A stretch of 64,000 nt of DNA from Natronococcus roseus (lineage in GTDB: Archaea > Halobacteriota > Halobacteria > Halobacteriales > Natrialbaceae). Both the position numbers and the translations under genes were made by a program. The notes under the pieces were generated by a model. That model worked only from the letters and a program-made list of their open reading frames with translations. It was not told the origin of the DNA and ran no database searches. The DNA is taken from assembly GCF_043677095.1 (NCBI RefSeq), contig NZ_JBHLJR010000002.1:434001-498000 (forward strand). The letters run 5' to 3'. Positions 43,741 through 52,011 of the stretch are shown in pieces. Numbering within the stretch: position 1 is the first letter of the stretch; the number at the start of each line of letters is the position of its first letter.

Positions 43741-44538
43741 TTAGCTCACTTTCTTTCGCAGGTAGGCCGAGACGACCTCGCTGACGACCACGATGCCGAG
43801 GATCGCGATCAGGATCGTGAGGACGTTCGACCACTGGAAGAAGTTGATCGCCGTGTCGAGGTAGACGCCGATCCCGCCGGCGCCGACGAAGCCGATCACC
43901 GTCGCCTCGCGGACGTTGATGTCCCAGCGGTAGGTTGCGACGCCGACGAACGCTGGTTTGATCTGCGGGACGATCCCGTAGACGACGACGTCGAGCGGCG
44001 AGCCCCCCATCGCACGGATGGCTTCGACCTGTCCGGCGTCGATCTCCTCGATCCCCTCCGCGATCAGCTTCGAGACGAAGCCGATCGAGCGGAACGCGAC
44101 GGCCAGCACGCCCGACAACGCGCCGGTACCGAAGATCACGACGAAAAACAGCGCCCAGATGATCACGTTCACCGAGCGGGTGCCGACGATGAAGAACTTG
44201 CCGAGCGCGTAGGTGATGGCGTTCGGCGTCGTGTTCTCGGCGCCGATGTAGGCGATCGGCAGGGAGATCAGGATCGCCAGGCCGGTTCCCAGGATCGCGA
44301 TGTTGATGGTCTCGACCAGTGGCGGGAGGATCTCCGCGCCGTAGGCGAGGTTCGGGGGGTACATCCGGAGCAGCAGGTCCCCGAGGTTCCGCGGCGCGTC
44401 GACGACGAACGTGTACTGAATGTCGAGCGCGCGCCAGGACAGCGCCGTAATCGCGATCGCGACGACGATGGCGGCGTACCTGATCGCGCGGGCCCGTCCG
44501 TCGTGTTTCCGCCACGTGGTGGATCCTTCGTACGACAT
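43741..44538 (-). CDS. phnE2: Phosphonate/phosphate ABC transporter permease 2
   Basis: A 265-residue permease with about six membrane helices. The cytoplasmic coupling loop is EEIDAGQVEAIRAMGGSPLDVVVYGIVPQIKP near residues 168-200, typical of PhnE (EAA-like loop). It is similar to the gene just upstream, and the pair forms a heterodimer. Its ATG overlaps the stop of PhnE1 (TAATG). Confidence 0.9.
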   Translation of the reverse strand: MSYEGSTTWRKHDGRARAIRYAAIVVAIAITALSWRALDIQYTFVVDAPRNLGDLLLRMYPPNLAYGAEILPPLVETINIAILGTGLAILISLPIAYIGAENTTPNAITYALGKFFIVGTRSVNVIIWALFFVVIFGTGALSGVLAVAFRSIGFVSKLIAEGIEEIDAGQVEAIRAMGGSPLDVVVYGIVPQIKPAFVGVATYRWDINVREATVIGFVGAGGIGVYLDTAINFFQWSNVLTILIAILGIVVVSEVVSAYLRKKVS

Positions 44539-45362
44539 TACTGGACCCTCCGTCTGGCGACCGCGCTCAGGATCTCGCCGAACATGACGACGGCGATGAT
44601 CGCGAGGATGATCGCGAGACTGAAGTCGTACTCGTACCGGTCGAAGGAGTTCAGCAGAGTGACGCCGATCCCGCCGGCGCCGACGATGCCGACGATCGTA
44701 CTCGCCCGGATGTTAATGTCCCAGCGGTAGATGATCAGACCGATCATCCGCGGAATCACTTGTGGTGCGACACCGTACAACAGGACCTGCACGGGGCTCC
44801 CGCCGAGCGCCCGGATCGCGTCGGCCTGTCCCTCGTCGATGTCCTCGAGCTCCTCGGCCATCAGCTTCGCGAAGAACCCCGGTGTTGCGATCACGAGGGC
44901 GATGACGCCCGCGAGCGGGCCGAGGCCAACGGCGACGACGGCGACGATCGCCAGCACCAGCTCGTGGAGCGACCGCGAGATCGAAACCAGCGCCCGACCG
45001 ACGTAGTACACCGGTCGCGGAACGAGGTTCTCGGCGGCCATGACGGCGATCGGGATGCTAATCACGACGCCGATCGCCGTCGCAACGATCGACATCGCGA
45101 TGCTCTCGACCATCCCGGTCCAGATTCGCCCCCGCGCCTCGGGCGTGAAATCCGGCGGGAACATCGTCGCCAGCAGGCTCGTCGCGGCGTCCGCACCGCC
45201 GATCAGGCGGGCGGGACTGGGACGTAGCTCCCAGGCGCTCCAGAGCACGAACAGCCCAATCGCGCCGTAGACGAGGTACTTGACGTTCTTGCTGTAGAAC
45301 ACCGTCGGCCGCTCCCAGCTCGAGGGGTAACCGCCGGTGCGCTCGGGATCCGCACTACCCAT
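44538..45362 (-). CDS. phnE1: Phosphonate/phosphate ABC transporter permease 1
   Basis: A 274-residue permease with six membrane helices, paralogous to the next gene. The coupling loop is EDIDEGQADAIRALGGSPVQVLLYGVAPQVIP. The ATG at 45362 is chosen over a GTG at 45371. It is encoded between the ATPase PhnC and PhnE2. Confidence 0.9.
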   Translation of the reverse strand: MGSADPERTGGYPSSWERPTVFYSKNVKYLVYGAIGLFVLWSAWELRPSPARLIGGADAATSLLATMFPPDFTPEARGRIWTGMVESIAMSIVATAIGVVISIPIAVMAAENLVPRPVYYVGRALVSISRSLHELVLAIVAVVAVGLGPLAGVIALVIATPGFFAKLMAEELEDIDEGQADAIRALGGSPVQVLLYGVAPQVIPRMIGLIIYRWDINIRASTIVGIVGAGGIGVTLLNSFDRYEYDFSLAIILAIIAVVMFGEILSAVARRRVQ

Positions 45363-45394
45363 CGATCTCACCGCAGTCGTACGATCCGATCATG

Positions 45395-46228
45395 TTAGAA
45401 CGACTTCTCCTTGCTAGCGTCGCTGATCCCGCTCGAGGACGACTCGTTCTGTGACTGGGGCTGGCTCTCGGTCCCCGTTTCCTCGCGGGACTTACCCGAT
45501 CGGTAGATGGTATCCCGTGCGTTCTCGTCGAGCTCCGTCGGGGTTCCGTTGAATACGACCTCCCCGTCGGTCAGTCCGACGATTCTGTCGGTGTAGTCGA
45601 GGGCCAACTCGACCTCGTGGATGTTGATCAACACAGGGATATCTTCCTCCCTGGCGATCTCGGTGAGCATCTCCATGACCTCGAACGATGTCTCCGGGTC
45701 CAGGGCGCTGGTGGGTTCGTCCACGAGCAGGATCTTCGGACGCTGCAGGATCGCTCGAGCGATCCCAACGCGCTGGCGTTGCCCGCCGGAGAGCTCGTCG
45801 ACGCGCTTGTTCTCCATTCCGCCGACGCCGACCCGGTCGAGGATCTCGTAGGCGTTCTGGACGTCTTCATCGTCGAAGTTGCGCCGGAACGCGTCCCAGC
45901 TGCCCATGTACCCCAGTCGACCCGAGAGCACGTTTTCCATGACGGTGAGGCGTTCGATGAGGTTGAATTCCTGAAAGATCATTCCCATGTCGCGTCGGGT
46001 CTTTCGGAGCTCCTTCTTCGAGAGCGTCGTGAGCTCCTCGCCGTCGAGGACGACCGAACCGGACGTCGGCTCGGTGAGCCGGTTGACGCACTTGATGAGC
46101 GTACTCTTTCCCGCGCCGCTGGGGCCGATGATCGAGACGACTTCGTTTCCGTCGACTTCCATCGAGACCCCCTGCAGCGCCTTGTCGCCGGTCGGATAGA
46201 CTTTTTCGAGGTCAGTTATCGTAAGCAT
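45395..46228 (-). CDS. phnC: Phosphonate/phosphate ABC transporter ATPase
   Basis: A 277-residue ABC ATPase. Walker A is GPSGAGKST (residues 35-43), the Q-loop IFQEFNL, signature LSGGQRQRVG near 145, Walker B ILLVDEPTSALDP near 165 and the H-loop NIHEVELA. It matches PhnC (with SGRLGYMGSWDAF after the Q-loop). The C-terminal 40 residues form a Ser/Gln-rich tail uncommon in bacterial PhnC. It energises uptake with PhnE1/E2. Confidence 0.92.
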   Translation of the reverse strand: MLTITDLEKVYPTGDKALQGVSMEVDGNEVVSIIGPSGAGKSTLIKCVNRLTEPTSGSVVLDGEELTTLSKKELRKTRRDMGMIFQEFNLIERLTVMENVLSGRLGYMGSWDAFRRNFDDEDVQNAYEILDRVGVGGMENKRVDELSGGQRQRVGIARAILQRPKILLVDEPTSALDPETSFEVMEMLTEIAREEDIPVLINIHEVELALDYTDRIVGLTDGEVVFNGTPTELDENARDTIYRSGKSREETGTESQPQSQNESSSSGISDASKEKSF

Positions 46229-46264
46229 GAATTGAAGTAAATTTCGAGAGTGGTCCCCGCGCTG

Positions 46265-47383
46265 TTAGTCGATGTCGCCCGGATCGGTCAGGTCCACGTC
46301 GTTGGCCTCGTGGGTGACGAGAATGTCGTGCCAGTGGGTCGCATAATCGATCTCGGTGAACTGGCCGCGTCCGTCGAACTCCTCTGCGAGTTCCGTGTCC
46401 GAGTAGTCGTACTCGAGGAACGCTCGCTCGATTCCCTCCTGGACGTCCGGCGGGAGGTTGTGCCGGTAGGAGAACCCGGTGGTGACGATCGGGTCGCTCT
46501 GCCAGACGACCTTGATATCGTCCGGATCGACGTCGCCGCGGTCGGCGACGCGGGTCACGCAGTAGCTACAGACGGGGGCGACCTCGTGGTCCTGGTGGTA
46601 CACCGACAGGATGAGGTTCTCGTGGCTTCCGATGTGTTCGACGTCGTAATCCTCGTCGGGCTCGACGCCGAACTGATCCTCGAAGATCGCCCGCGGCATC
46701 AGGTTCCCGGAGTTCGAGGACGGGTCGCCGTGTGCGCCCGCCCGGCCCTCGAAGTCCTCGACGGAGTTGATGTCGGTGTTGCTCATGTGAGTGATCGCCC
46801 AGAGGAAGTAGCCGGCGTCCTCCTCGGAGACCTGAATCGCGAACGGGACGGCCCCCGCGAGGTTGACGGCGAACGGGAGCGGGCCCGTCGAGAACCCGGC
46901 GATGTGGAGCTGTTCGCTGCGCATCGCCTCGACTTGCGCCGCGTAGTTCTCGACCAGATTGTTCTCGACGTCCCGGCCGGTCTCCTCCTCGATGTTCTCG
47001 ATGAGGGGGTCGAACATCCCCTCGTAGGCCGCCGGATCCTCCGTCGGAGTCATCGCGAATAGAAGGGTGTCCGGATCGATCAGTTCGTCCTCGTCCTCGG
47101 GCGTCTCCTGGACTGGATCGCCGTACACCGGCTCGTCGCGCTCCTCGAACCCCTGAATGTCCTCGACGGTCCCGTTGTCGTAGTCCATCAGCGTCGACAT
47201 TCGCTGCGGGAACTCGGGACTTTCGGGGTCCCACTCCGGGAAGTCCTCGTCGGCGTCGTCCGGAATTCCCTCGTCGTCGTCCTCGCTCACACAACCAGCC
47301 AGTGCACCCGTCGCCGCAACCCCGGCCCCCGCCAGCAGGTCCCGCCGGCAGATGCTACAGCACGGTATGTTCTCTCGAGCCAT
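46265..47383 (-). CDS. phnD: Phosphonate/phosphate-binding lipoprotein
   Basis: A 372-residue substrate-binding protein of the PhnD family. The N-terminus has a twin-arginine motif (CRRDLLAGAG) and lipobox LAGC near residue 31, so it is anchored outside the membrane. PhnD features are YAAQVEAMRSEQLHIAGFSTGP (binding-site Ser/Thr-rich loop), AGAHGDPSSNSGNLMPR and VVWQSDPIVTTGFSYR. It is first in the operon phnD-phnC-phnE1-phnE2. TATTTATA on the complementary strand at 47409-47416 gives a leaderless or near-leaderless start. No C-P lyase genes are in the window, so the ligand could be phosphite, phosphate or phosphonate. Confidence 0.9.
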   Translation of the reverse strand: MARENIPCCSICRRDLLAGAGVAATGALAGCVSEDDDEGIPDDADEDFPEWDPESPEFPQRMSTLMDYDNGTVEDIQGFEERDEPVYGDPVQETPEDEDELIDPDTLLFAMTPTEDPAAYEGMFDPLIENIEEETGRDVENNLVENYAAQVEAMRSEQLHIAGFSTGPLPFAVNLAGAVPFAIQVSEEDAGYFLWAITHMSNTDINSVEDFEGRAGAHGDPSSNSGNLMPRAIFEDQFGVEPDEDYDVEHIGSHENLILSVYHQDHEVAPVCSYCVTRVADRGDVDPDDIKVVWQSDPIVTTGFSYRHNLPPDVQEGIERAFLEYDYSDTELAEEFDGRGQFTEIDYATHWHDILVTHEANDVDLTDPGDID

Positions 47384-47408
47384 TGCGAAATGGTATTGAT
47401 AAACCTGA

Positions 47409-47416
47409 TATTTATA
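47409..47416 (-). promoter_or_regulatory. TATA box of the phn operon
   Basis: TATAAATA on the minus strand, about 29 nt upstream of the phnD ATG, followed in the upstream direction by a run of A/T (TCTTTTTAAACC). A clear haloarchaeal promoter. Confidence 0.6.
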
Positions 47417-47493
47417 GCTGCCGGTTTAAAAAGAAAAGCGGGTAGAGCCGCGCTCTCGAACGGTATCGGCCGGCCCGGTCGGCGGCTCCGCTG

Positions 47494-48186
47494 CTACGAT
47501 AGCCGGGACTTGAGCCGGGCGCTCAGCGGCTTCATCTGCCGGTACGACCGTCCCTCCCAGACGAGATCACCGTCCGGGTCGATCGCGTACAGGGGTTTCT
47601 TCTCGAAGGACTGGCTTAGGTAGACGAGCCACCCCTCGTCGCTCGAGTAGAGCCGAGCGTGGCTGGGGCTGGCCCACTTGCTCGTGTGGGTTACGCGGAC
47701 CGAACCGTCCGGGACGTCGATCATGTACGTCGTCTCGTCCGGCGATTTCGTCCGAACGACGGCGATCCGACCGTCAGCGGAGAGATCGACGTCGGAGACG
47801 TTCGCGTCGAACTCCCGGACGAACCGTGATCTGCCGTCGGCATCGAACACGCGGACGGTCCCGTCCAGTCGATCCGTGGCCCCGTCCTCAAGGAATAGCC
47901 CTGTCCCGTCGTCGGCGACGAGCCCGAGCGTCGGGTGCTCGAGGGGCGTCGTCCACTCGAGGGTCCCCTCCCGGAACAGAAAGCCCCGGGACTGACCGTC
48001 CCTTCCCGGAGTACCGTACGCGATCGACCAGTCGCCGTCGGCCGACGTCGTGTGGCGACAGACGTACGTTTCGCCCTCGTGATCGACCGTCGTTCGATCG
48101 GATCGCCCGGCGCGGTCCAGCCAGGGACCGTCCCGATCCCACTCGAGTCCGGGTGTCGGGTCGTCCTCGTTGCGTCCGAAGAGCAT
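47494..48186 (-). CDS. WD40/beta-propeller-like hypothetical protein
   Basis: A 230-residue cytoplasmic-looking protein with repeating beta-strands (DWSIAYGTPGR, TLGLVADDGTGLFLEDGA, GTVRVFDADGRSRFVREF, VDLSADGRIAVVRTKSP, PLYAIDPDGDLVWEGR). These resemble propeller blades, though only three to four are visible. No signal peptide. It begins with ATG at 48186. Function unknown. Confidence 0.6.
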   Translation of the reverse strand: MLFGRNEDDPTPGLEWDRDGPWLDRAGRSDRTTVDHEGETYVCRHTTSADGDWSIAYGTPGRDGQSRGFLFREGTLEWTTPLEHPTLGLVADDGTGLFLEDGATDRLDGTVRVFDADGRSRFVREFDANVSDVDLSADGRIAVVRTKSPDETTYMIDVPDGSVRVTHTSKWASPSHARLYSSDEGWLVYLSQSFEKKPLYAIDPDGDLVWEGRSYRQMKPLSARLKSRLS

Positions 48187-48266
48187 CGATTGGCGGTAGT
48201 ATCGGGCCCGCCGGCAAAACGCTGCCGATGATCCGGGGCCGGACCCGAACGCGATCGTCCCCGCAC

Positions 48267-49511
48267 CTACAGCAGCAACACCGGTGCGCCGAAGACGATG
48301 CCGACGCCGATCAGGACGAGGTTCCAGAACAGTACCGGTCGAACGAGTTCCCGGGAGATGCTCGCGGCGAAGAACGTCTTGACCAGGATGCTCGCAGCGG
48401 TCCCGGCGATCACGCCGGCGACGGCCGCGTCCTGTGAGATCTGACCCGTGCTAACGAGCGTGACGGCCGTCGTCGTCGCGGTACCGCTCGAGACCAGCCC
48501 GGCCAGGAACGTCGTCGCGAGGAAGCCGGTCGTGCCGAACAGCTCCTCGGCAGCGACCGAGAGCAACAAGACGGCGAGAAACAGCGCACCGAAGGTGAGC
48601 GCGTTCCGGAGACTGAACGGCGAGTTGAGGTCGGCCTCGAACTCCGTCCGCCAGTCGCTTTGCCACATCGCGATCCCGACACCTGCGAGCGCGATCGCAC
48701 CCAGCGGTGCACCGACGATGACGGCGGCTTCGGGAACGAACGCAACCACGATCACGGCATTTCGGACCGCCATCGCGGCGTTCGCGAGCAGGATCGCGCC
48801 GACGGCCAGCCCGAGCAGCCCCGACTGGTTGTCCGCGCGTTTGCCCATCTCGGCGACGACCGCCGTCGAGTTGACGAGCCCGCCGAAGAAGCCGGTGACG
48901 GCGATCCCGCGCCCCTGGTACTTCTTGACCAGGACGTAGTTGACGAACCCGATCGCGCTGATCGCGATCACGAGCGACCAGATCAGCCGCGGCTGGACGG
49001 CGCCCCAGGGATCGACCGTCTCGTCGGGTAGGAGTGGGTAAATAACGAACGCCAGGATGACGAACTCGACGGCGCTTCGCATCTCCTCCCGGGAGAGCCC
49101 CCACGCGAACTCGTGGAGTTCACGCTTCAGGACGAGCAGCAGCGACGACAGCACCGCCACCGTCACCGACTCGATCAGGAACCCGTTGGCGACGAGCGCG
49201 CCGATGCTGTAGGCGACCAGCATCGACACCGACGTCGTCAGCGAGAGCCCGTCGATCTCGTCCTCGATGAAACTCTGCACGGCCAGCAACACGGCGTGTG
49301 CGATGATCAGGAGGCCGCCGACGAGCAACAGTCCCTCGTGGTCGATGATCGTAAAGACCGCGGCCAGAAGGCTGATCAGCGCGAACGTTCGGATCCCCGC
49401 GGACTTCTGGGACCACTCGCGCTCGAGACCCAGGAACATCCCGAGCAGCGTCGCGATGACGATCCTGGCTACGTCCTCCTCGAGGTGAATGAGTACGTCG
49501 ATATCGATCAT
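48267..49511 (-). CDS. MgtC/SapB-family and DUF4010 membrane protein
   Basis: A 414-residue integral membrane protein with about 12 helices. The N-terminal part (residues 1-140) matches MgtC/SapB: LGMFLGLEREWSQKSAGIRTFALISLLAAVF. The C-terminal part matches DUF4010 (KKYQGRGIAVTGFFGGLVNSTAVVAEMG, LVSSGTATTTAVTLVSTG). The combination is common in archaea and may relate to magnesium or stress homeostasis. Its start overlaps the stop of the HAD phosphatase by 4 nt (ATGA), so they are co-translated. Confidence 0.85.
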   Translation of the reverse strand: MIDIDVLIHLEEDVARIVIATLLGMFLGLEREWSQKSAGIRTFALISLLAAVFTIIDHEGLLLVGGLLIIAHAVLLAVQSFIEDEIDGLSLTTSVSMLVAYSIGALVANGFLIESVTVAVLSSLLLVLKRELHEFAWGLSREEMRSAVEFVILAFVIYPLLPDETVDPWGAVQPRLIWSLVIAISAIGFVNYVLVKKYQGRGIAVTGFFGGLVNSTAVVAEMGKRADNQSGLLGLAVGAILLANAAMAVRNAVIVVAFVPEAAVIVGAPLGAIALAGVGIAMWQSDWRTEFEADLNSPFSLRNALTFGALFLAVLLLSVAAEELFGTTGFLATTFLAGLVSSGTATTTAVTLVSTGQISQDAAVAGVIAGTAASILVKTFFAASISRELVRPVLFWNLVLIGVGIVFGAPVLLL

Positions 49512-50305
49512 GACTGGAGAACCGATCCGATGTCGCCGAGCGACTCGAGGACGTAGTCCGGCTCGATGGTCGACGCCGAAACCGCGTCACGGTCGGTAAC
49601 GCCCGAGAGGACGAGCACTGTCGTCATGCCGGCAGAAAGACCCATCTCCACGTCGGTCTCGAGTCGGTCCCCGACGACGAGACATCGTTCGGGTGTCGTT
49701 CCGAGCCGTCGGACGGCGGCCTCGACGGCGAACCGCGATGGCTTTCCGAGGACACTGTCGAGTTCGCGGCCGGTCGTCCCCTCGATCGCGCCGACCGTCG
49801 CCGCCGTATCCGGGATTTCGCCGGTCTCAGTCGGACACGTTCTATCCGGGTTGGTCGCGTAGAATCGCGGATCGGACTCGCCCTCGAACGCCTCGAGGGC
49901 CGCGCGGATATCGGCGTACTCGAGCGACCGATCCATCGACGCCAGGACGACGGTAGCCCGGTCGGGGTCGCTCGTGACGTCGACCCCTGCCTGTCGTAGC
50001 TCCTCGACGAGGGCCGGCTCGCCGACGACGAGCGCGGAATCGTCGGGATGAGCCGTCGCGAGGTAGTCGGCTGCGATCCACGCGGCGGTGACGATTTCGT
50101 CGGTCGCCGCGTCGATCCCGAGCGAGCGAAGCCGATCGCGGTAGCCCGACCGGGAACCGGTCGGGTTGTTGGTCAGAAAGACCGGATCGAGACCGACCTC
50201 ACGTAACCGCTCGACTCCCTCTCGAGCGCCGGCGACGGGCCGATCCCCACGGTAGACGGTTCCGTCGAGATCGACTACCGCACCCTCGAGTGCGCTACCG
50301 CTCAT
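49508..50305 (-). CDS. HAD-superfamily phosphatase, subfamily IIA (NagD-like)
   Basis: A 265-residue HAD-IIA phosphatase. Motif I is VVDLDGTVYRGD, with the nucleophile Asp near residue 12. Motif II is FLTNNPTGSRS, and motifs III/IV are GKPSRFAVEAA and VGDRLETDVEMG. A C2-type cap domain lies between II and III. Relatives act on p-nitrophenyl phosphate, nucleotides or phosphoglycolate. The ATG at 50305 is preferred to a GTG one codon before. It is co-translated with the MgtC-like gene. Confidence 0.87.
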   Translation of the reverse strand: MSGSALEGAVVDLDGTVYRGDRPVAGAREGVERLREVGLDPVFLTNNPTGSRSGYRDRLRSLGIDAATDEIVTAAWIAADYLATAHPDDSALVVGEPALVEELRQAGVDVTSDPDRATVVLASMDRSLEYADIRAALEAFEGESDPRFYATNPDRTCPTETGEIPDTAATVGAIEGTTGRELDSVLGKPSRFAVEAAVRRLGTTPERCLVVGDRLETDVEMGLSAGMTTVLVLSGVTDRDAVSASTIEPDYVLESLGDIGSVLQS

Positions 50306-50407
50306 CACGCCCCGTCTGTCGATCGTTCCTTCCGAGATGATTCGTGGTGTGCATACGAACGCGAGTTCACGAACTGGTGTATGACCGGCCGTCGTACCTA
50401 TATCTTA

Positions 50408-50425
50408 CTATATAGTTCTATATAG
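50408..50425. repeat. Two tandem CTATATAG palindromes
   Basis: Two exact copies of the self-complementary octamer CTATATAG are separated by 2 nt, so they face the same side of the helix (10-nt period). The site lies about 100-120 nt upstream of the HAD phosphatase start and could be a regulator site. Confidence 0.5.
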
Positions 50426-50875
50426 CTCGCAGTCGGACTCCGAGGGAATCGCAGGTCGGGTCGTTCGTTCGACCTCCGCGAGCTGGCGGAGTAGAAACCG
50501 GCTCGTCGGCGAGTCGGCGCAGCCGACGGTCGAAGTCGCGGACGGACCCGACACTCGACCTCGAATCTCGCGGTTCGGCTCCCCCTCGGGACCCTGTGGA
50601 TGCTTCTGTATGTAAATCCAAGATATCCTCCAGGAGATGCCTCGTTTCCCATGTCTCAGGCCAGTTGTTACCACTTCGTCACACAATTCGGATGGGTATT
50701 CCAACATCGCACCGGACAGTCTCTCTCCGGCGGCCATAATAATTTAATATGTAGAGAGTTGCTGAAATAGAACATACTCGCCGGAGCGATAGCTTCCCCA
50801 GCGGAGAGAACGGACTCTGTCGGTTGTTCGGTCGCTGTAGAGACGATATTACTACCGAATATCTCCAGAAAATAG

Positions 50876-50907
50876 TACTATATTCGACTACATAGTAGTA
50901 TATAGTA
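50876..50907. other. Near-continuous 13-bp inverted repeat
   Basis: TACTATAT, then TCG, ACTAC, ATA, GTAGT and ATATAGTA. Two nested pairs of arms (8 bp and 5 bp) make a hairpin with a 3-nt bulge and a 3-nt loop. It lies in the middle of the AT-rich tract, related in sequence to the CTATATAG palindromes at 50408. Confidence 0.55.
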
Positions 50908-51386
50908 TTTGGTTTACAAAAGTATGTGTGTAAGAATATACCGTGCAGTCGGTTCCTGTCGCAACCGCTTCCAAACGACGGCGGTGTTTTGAAATGGAGT
51001 TAAAGTGTGTGAATTAGTTCACGACTCAATAGATCTTCATCATCCAAATTTGCCATACCAATAGTATTTCCAAACATGAAGAACAGTACACCCATAGTGT
51101 GTCCTTTACAAACTTCTACCCCGACGACCGAGATCCGTTTGAACTTCCTTATCCGTATTCAAACGTGCAAATTTCCCTCCTGAAGAACTGCTAGACGTCG
51201 GACGTTGTTGCCCGTTACATATGCAAATTTCGATAACAGCCATATCGAGGGTGAATCGAACCTACTTTATTACTGATACTTCTGCATTTCGCCATCTCGT
51301 GCCAAGCCATCAAATATACAATGTATATGTAGGCCCGAACGCCGCGAGGTGAGACGCGATCCGTCCAGTACTCGACGAACTGGGGC

Positions 51387-51827
51387 TCAACACGAACTCG
51401 CGGTCGTCGTCTCGAGCCCGTACTCGGAGACGATGATCTCGGTTCGAGCGTCCGCACAGTCCGTCGGCTGTGTGACCGAGGTCTCGCTCCGTCCGGTGTC
51501 GGTCTCGACGATCAGATCGTAGGTCCCGGTCTCGAGCAGCGTGATCTCGAAGGCGTCCTCCGACGGGAGCGTCTCCGTCCGCTCGAGGGCCGTCTCGCCG
51601 TCACGACGGAGTTCGATTCCGACCGTTCGCTCCTCCGGGCCGGCGTTTCGGACAATCACGTCGGTTCCGTCTTCCGCGTCGCCGTTTCCGACGACCAGGT
51701 GGTCCGGCGACGGCTCCTCCGTCTCTTCGGTCTCGGATCCTGTCGCATCCGAAACCGTCCCGAGACAGCCGGCCACTGTCGTGATTCCGACTCCCGCCGT
51801 CAGCCCGATCAGGGTTCGCCGATCCAT
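51387..51827 (-). CDS. Small lipoprotein of unknown function
   Basis: A 146-residue exported lipoprotein. The signal is MDRRTLIGLTAGVGITTVAGC, with the lipobox Cys at residue 21. The Thr/Glu-rich linker follows. The mature domain is beta-sandwich-like (GTDVIVRNAGPEERTVGIELRRDGE, GTYDLIVETDTGRSETSVTQ), similar to other haloarchaeal surface Ig-like domains. It ends with SSC, so two Cys could bond. GATTTTACC about 28 nt upstream supports the ATG at 51827. Confidence 0.7.
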   Translation of the reverse strand: MDRRTLIGLTAGVGITTVAGCLGTVSDATGSETEETEEPSPDHLVVGNGDAEDGTDVIVRNAGPEERTVGIELRRDGETALERTETLPSEDAFEITLLETGTYDLIVETDTGRSETSVTQPTDCADARTEIIVSEYGLETTTASSC

Positions 51828-52011
51828 ACCGGAGACACACGGTCTTCGGTAAAATCCTCTTTTCACGAGAGTCGGACGTTCAGTCCGTCGAACCTGATTT
51901 TCTGACACATGTGCGATCCACGGGGATCGAATCAGCTGGAACGACGACCCGCAAACCGGACACGCACTTTCCGCCCGAGGAACTTTCGTCGTCTGTATCC
52001 AGTACGAGATA

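Larger units (their letters stand above)
50306..51386. other. AT-rich gene-free tract
   Basis: About 1.1 kb with markedly lower GC than the flanks, especially 50750-51330. No reading frame with haloarchaeal protein character was found on either strand. It contains palindromic elements at 50408-50425 and 50876-50907, which are listed separately, and several TATA-like motifs. Possible explanations are a transferred remnant, a regulatory RNA region or an old integration site. I cannot tell which. Confidence 0.55.

Noticed and set aside
50398..50652. Short frames on the minus strand within the AT-rich tract
   Set aside because: The products are Arg/Ser-rich and lack the acidic character of haloarchaeal proteins. 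Their promoters are not convincing.
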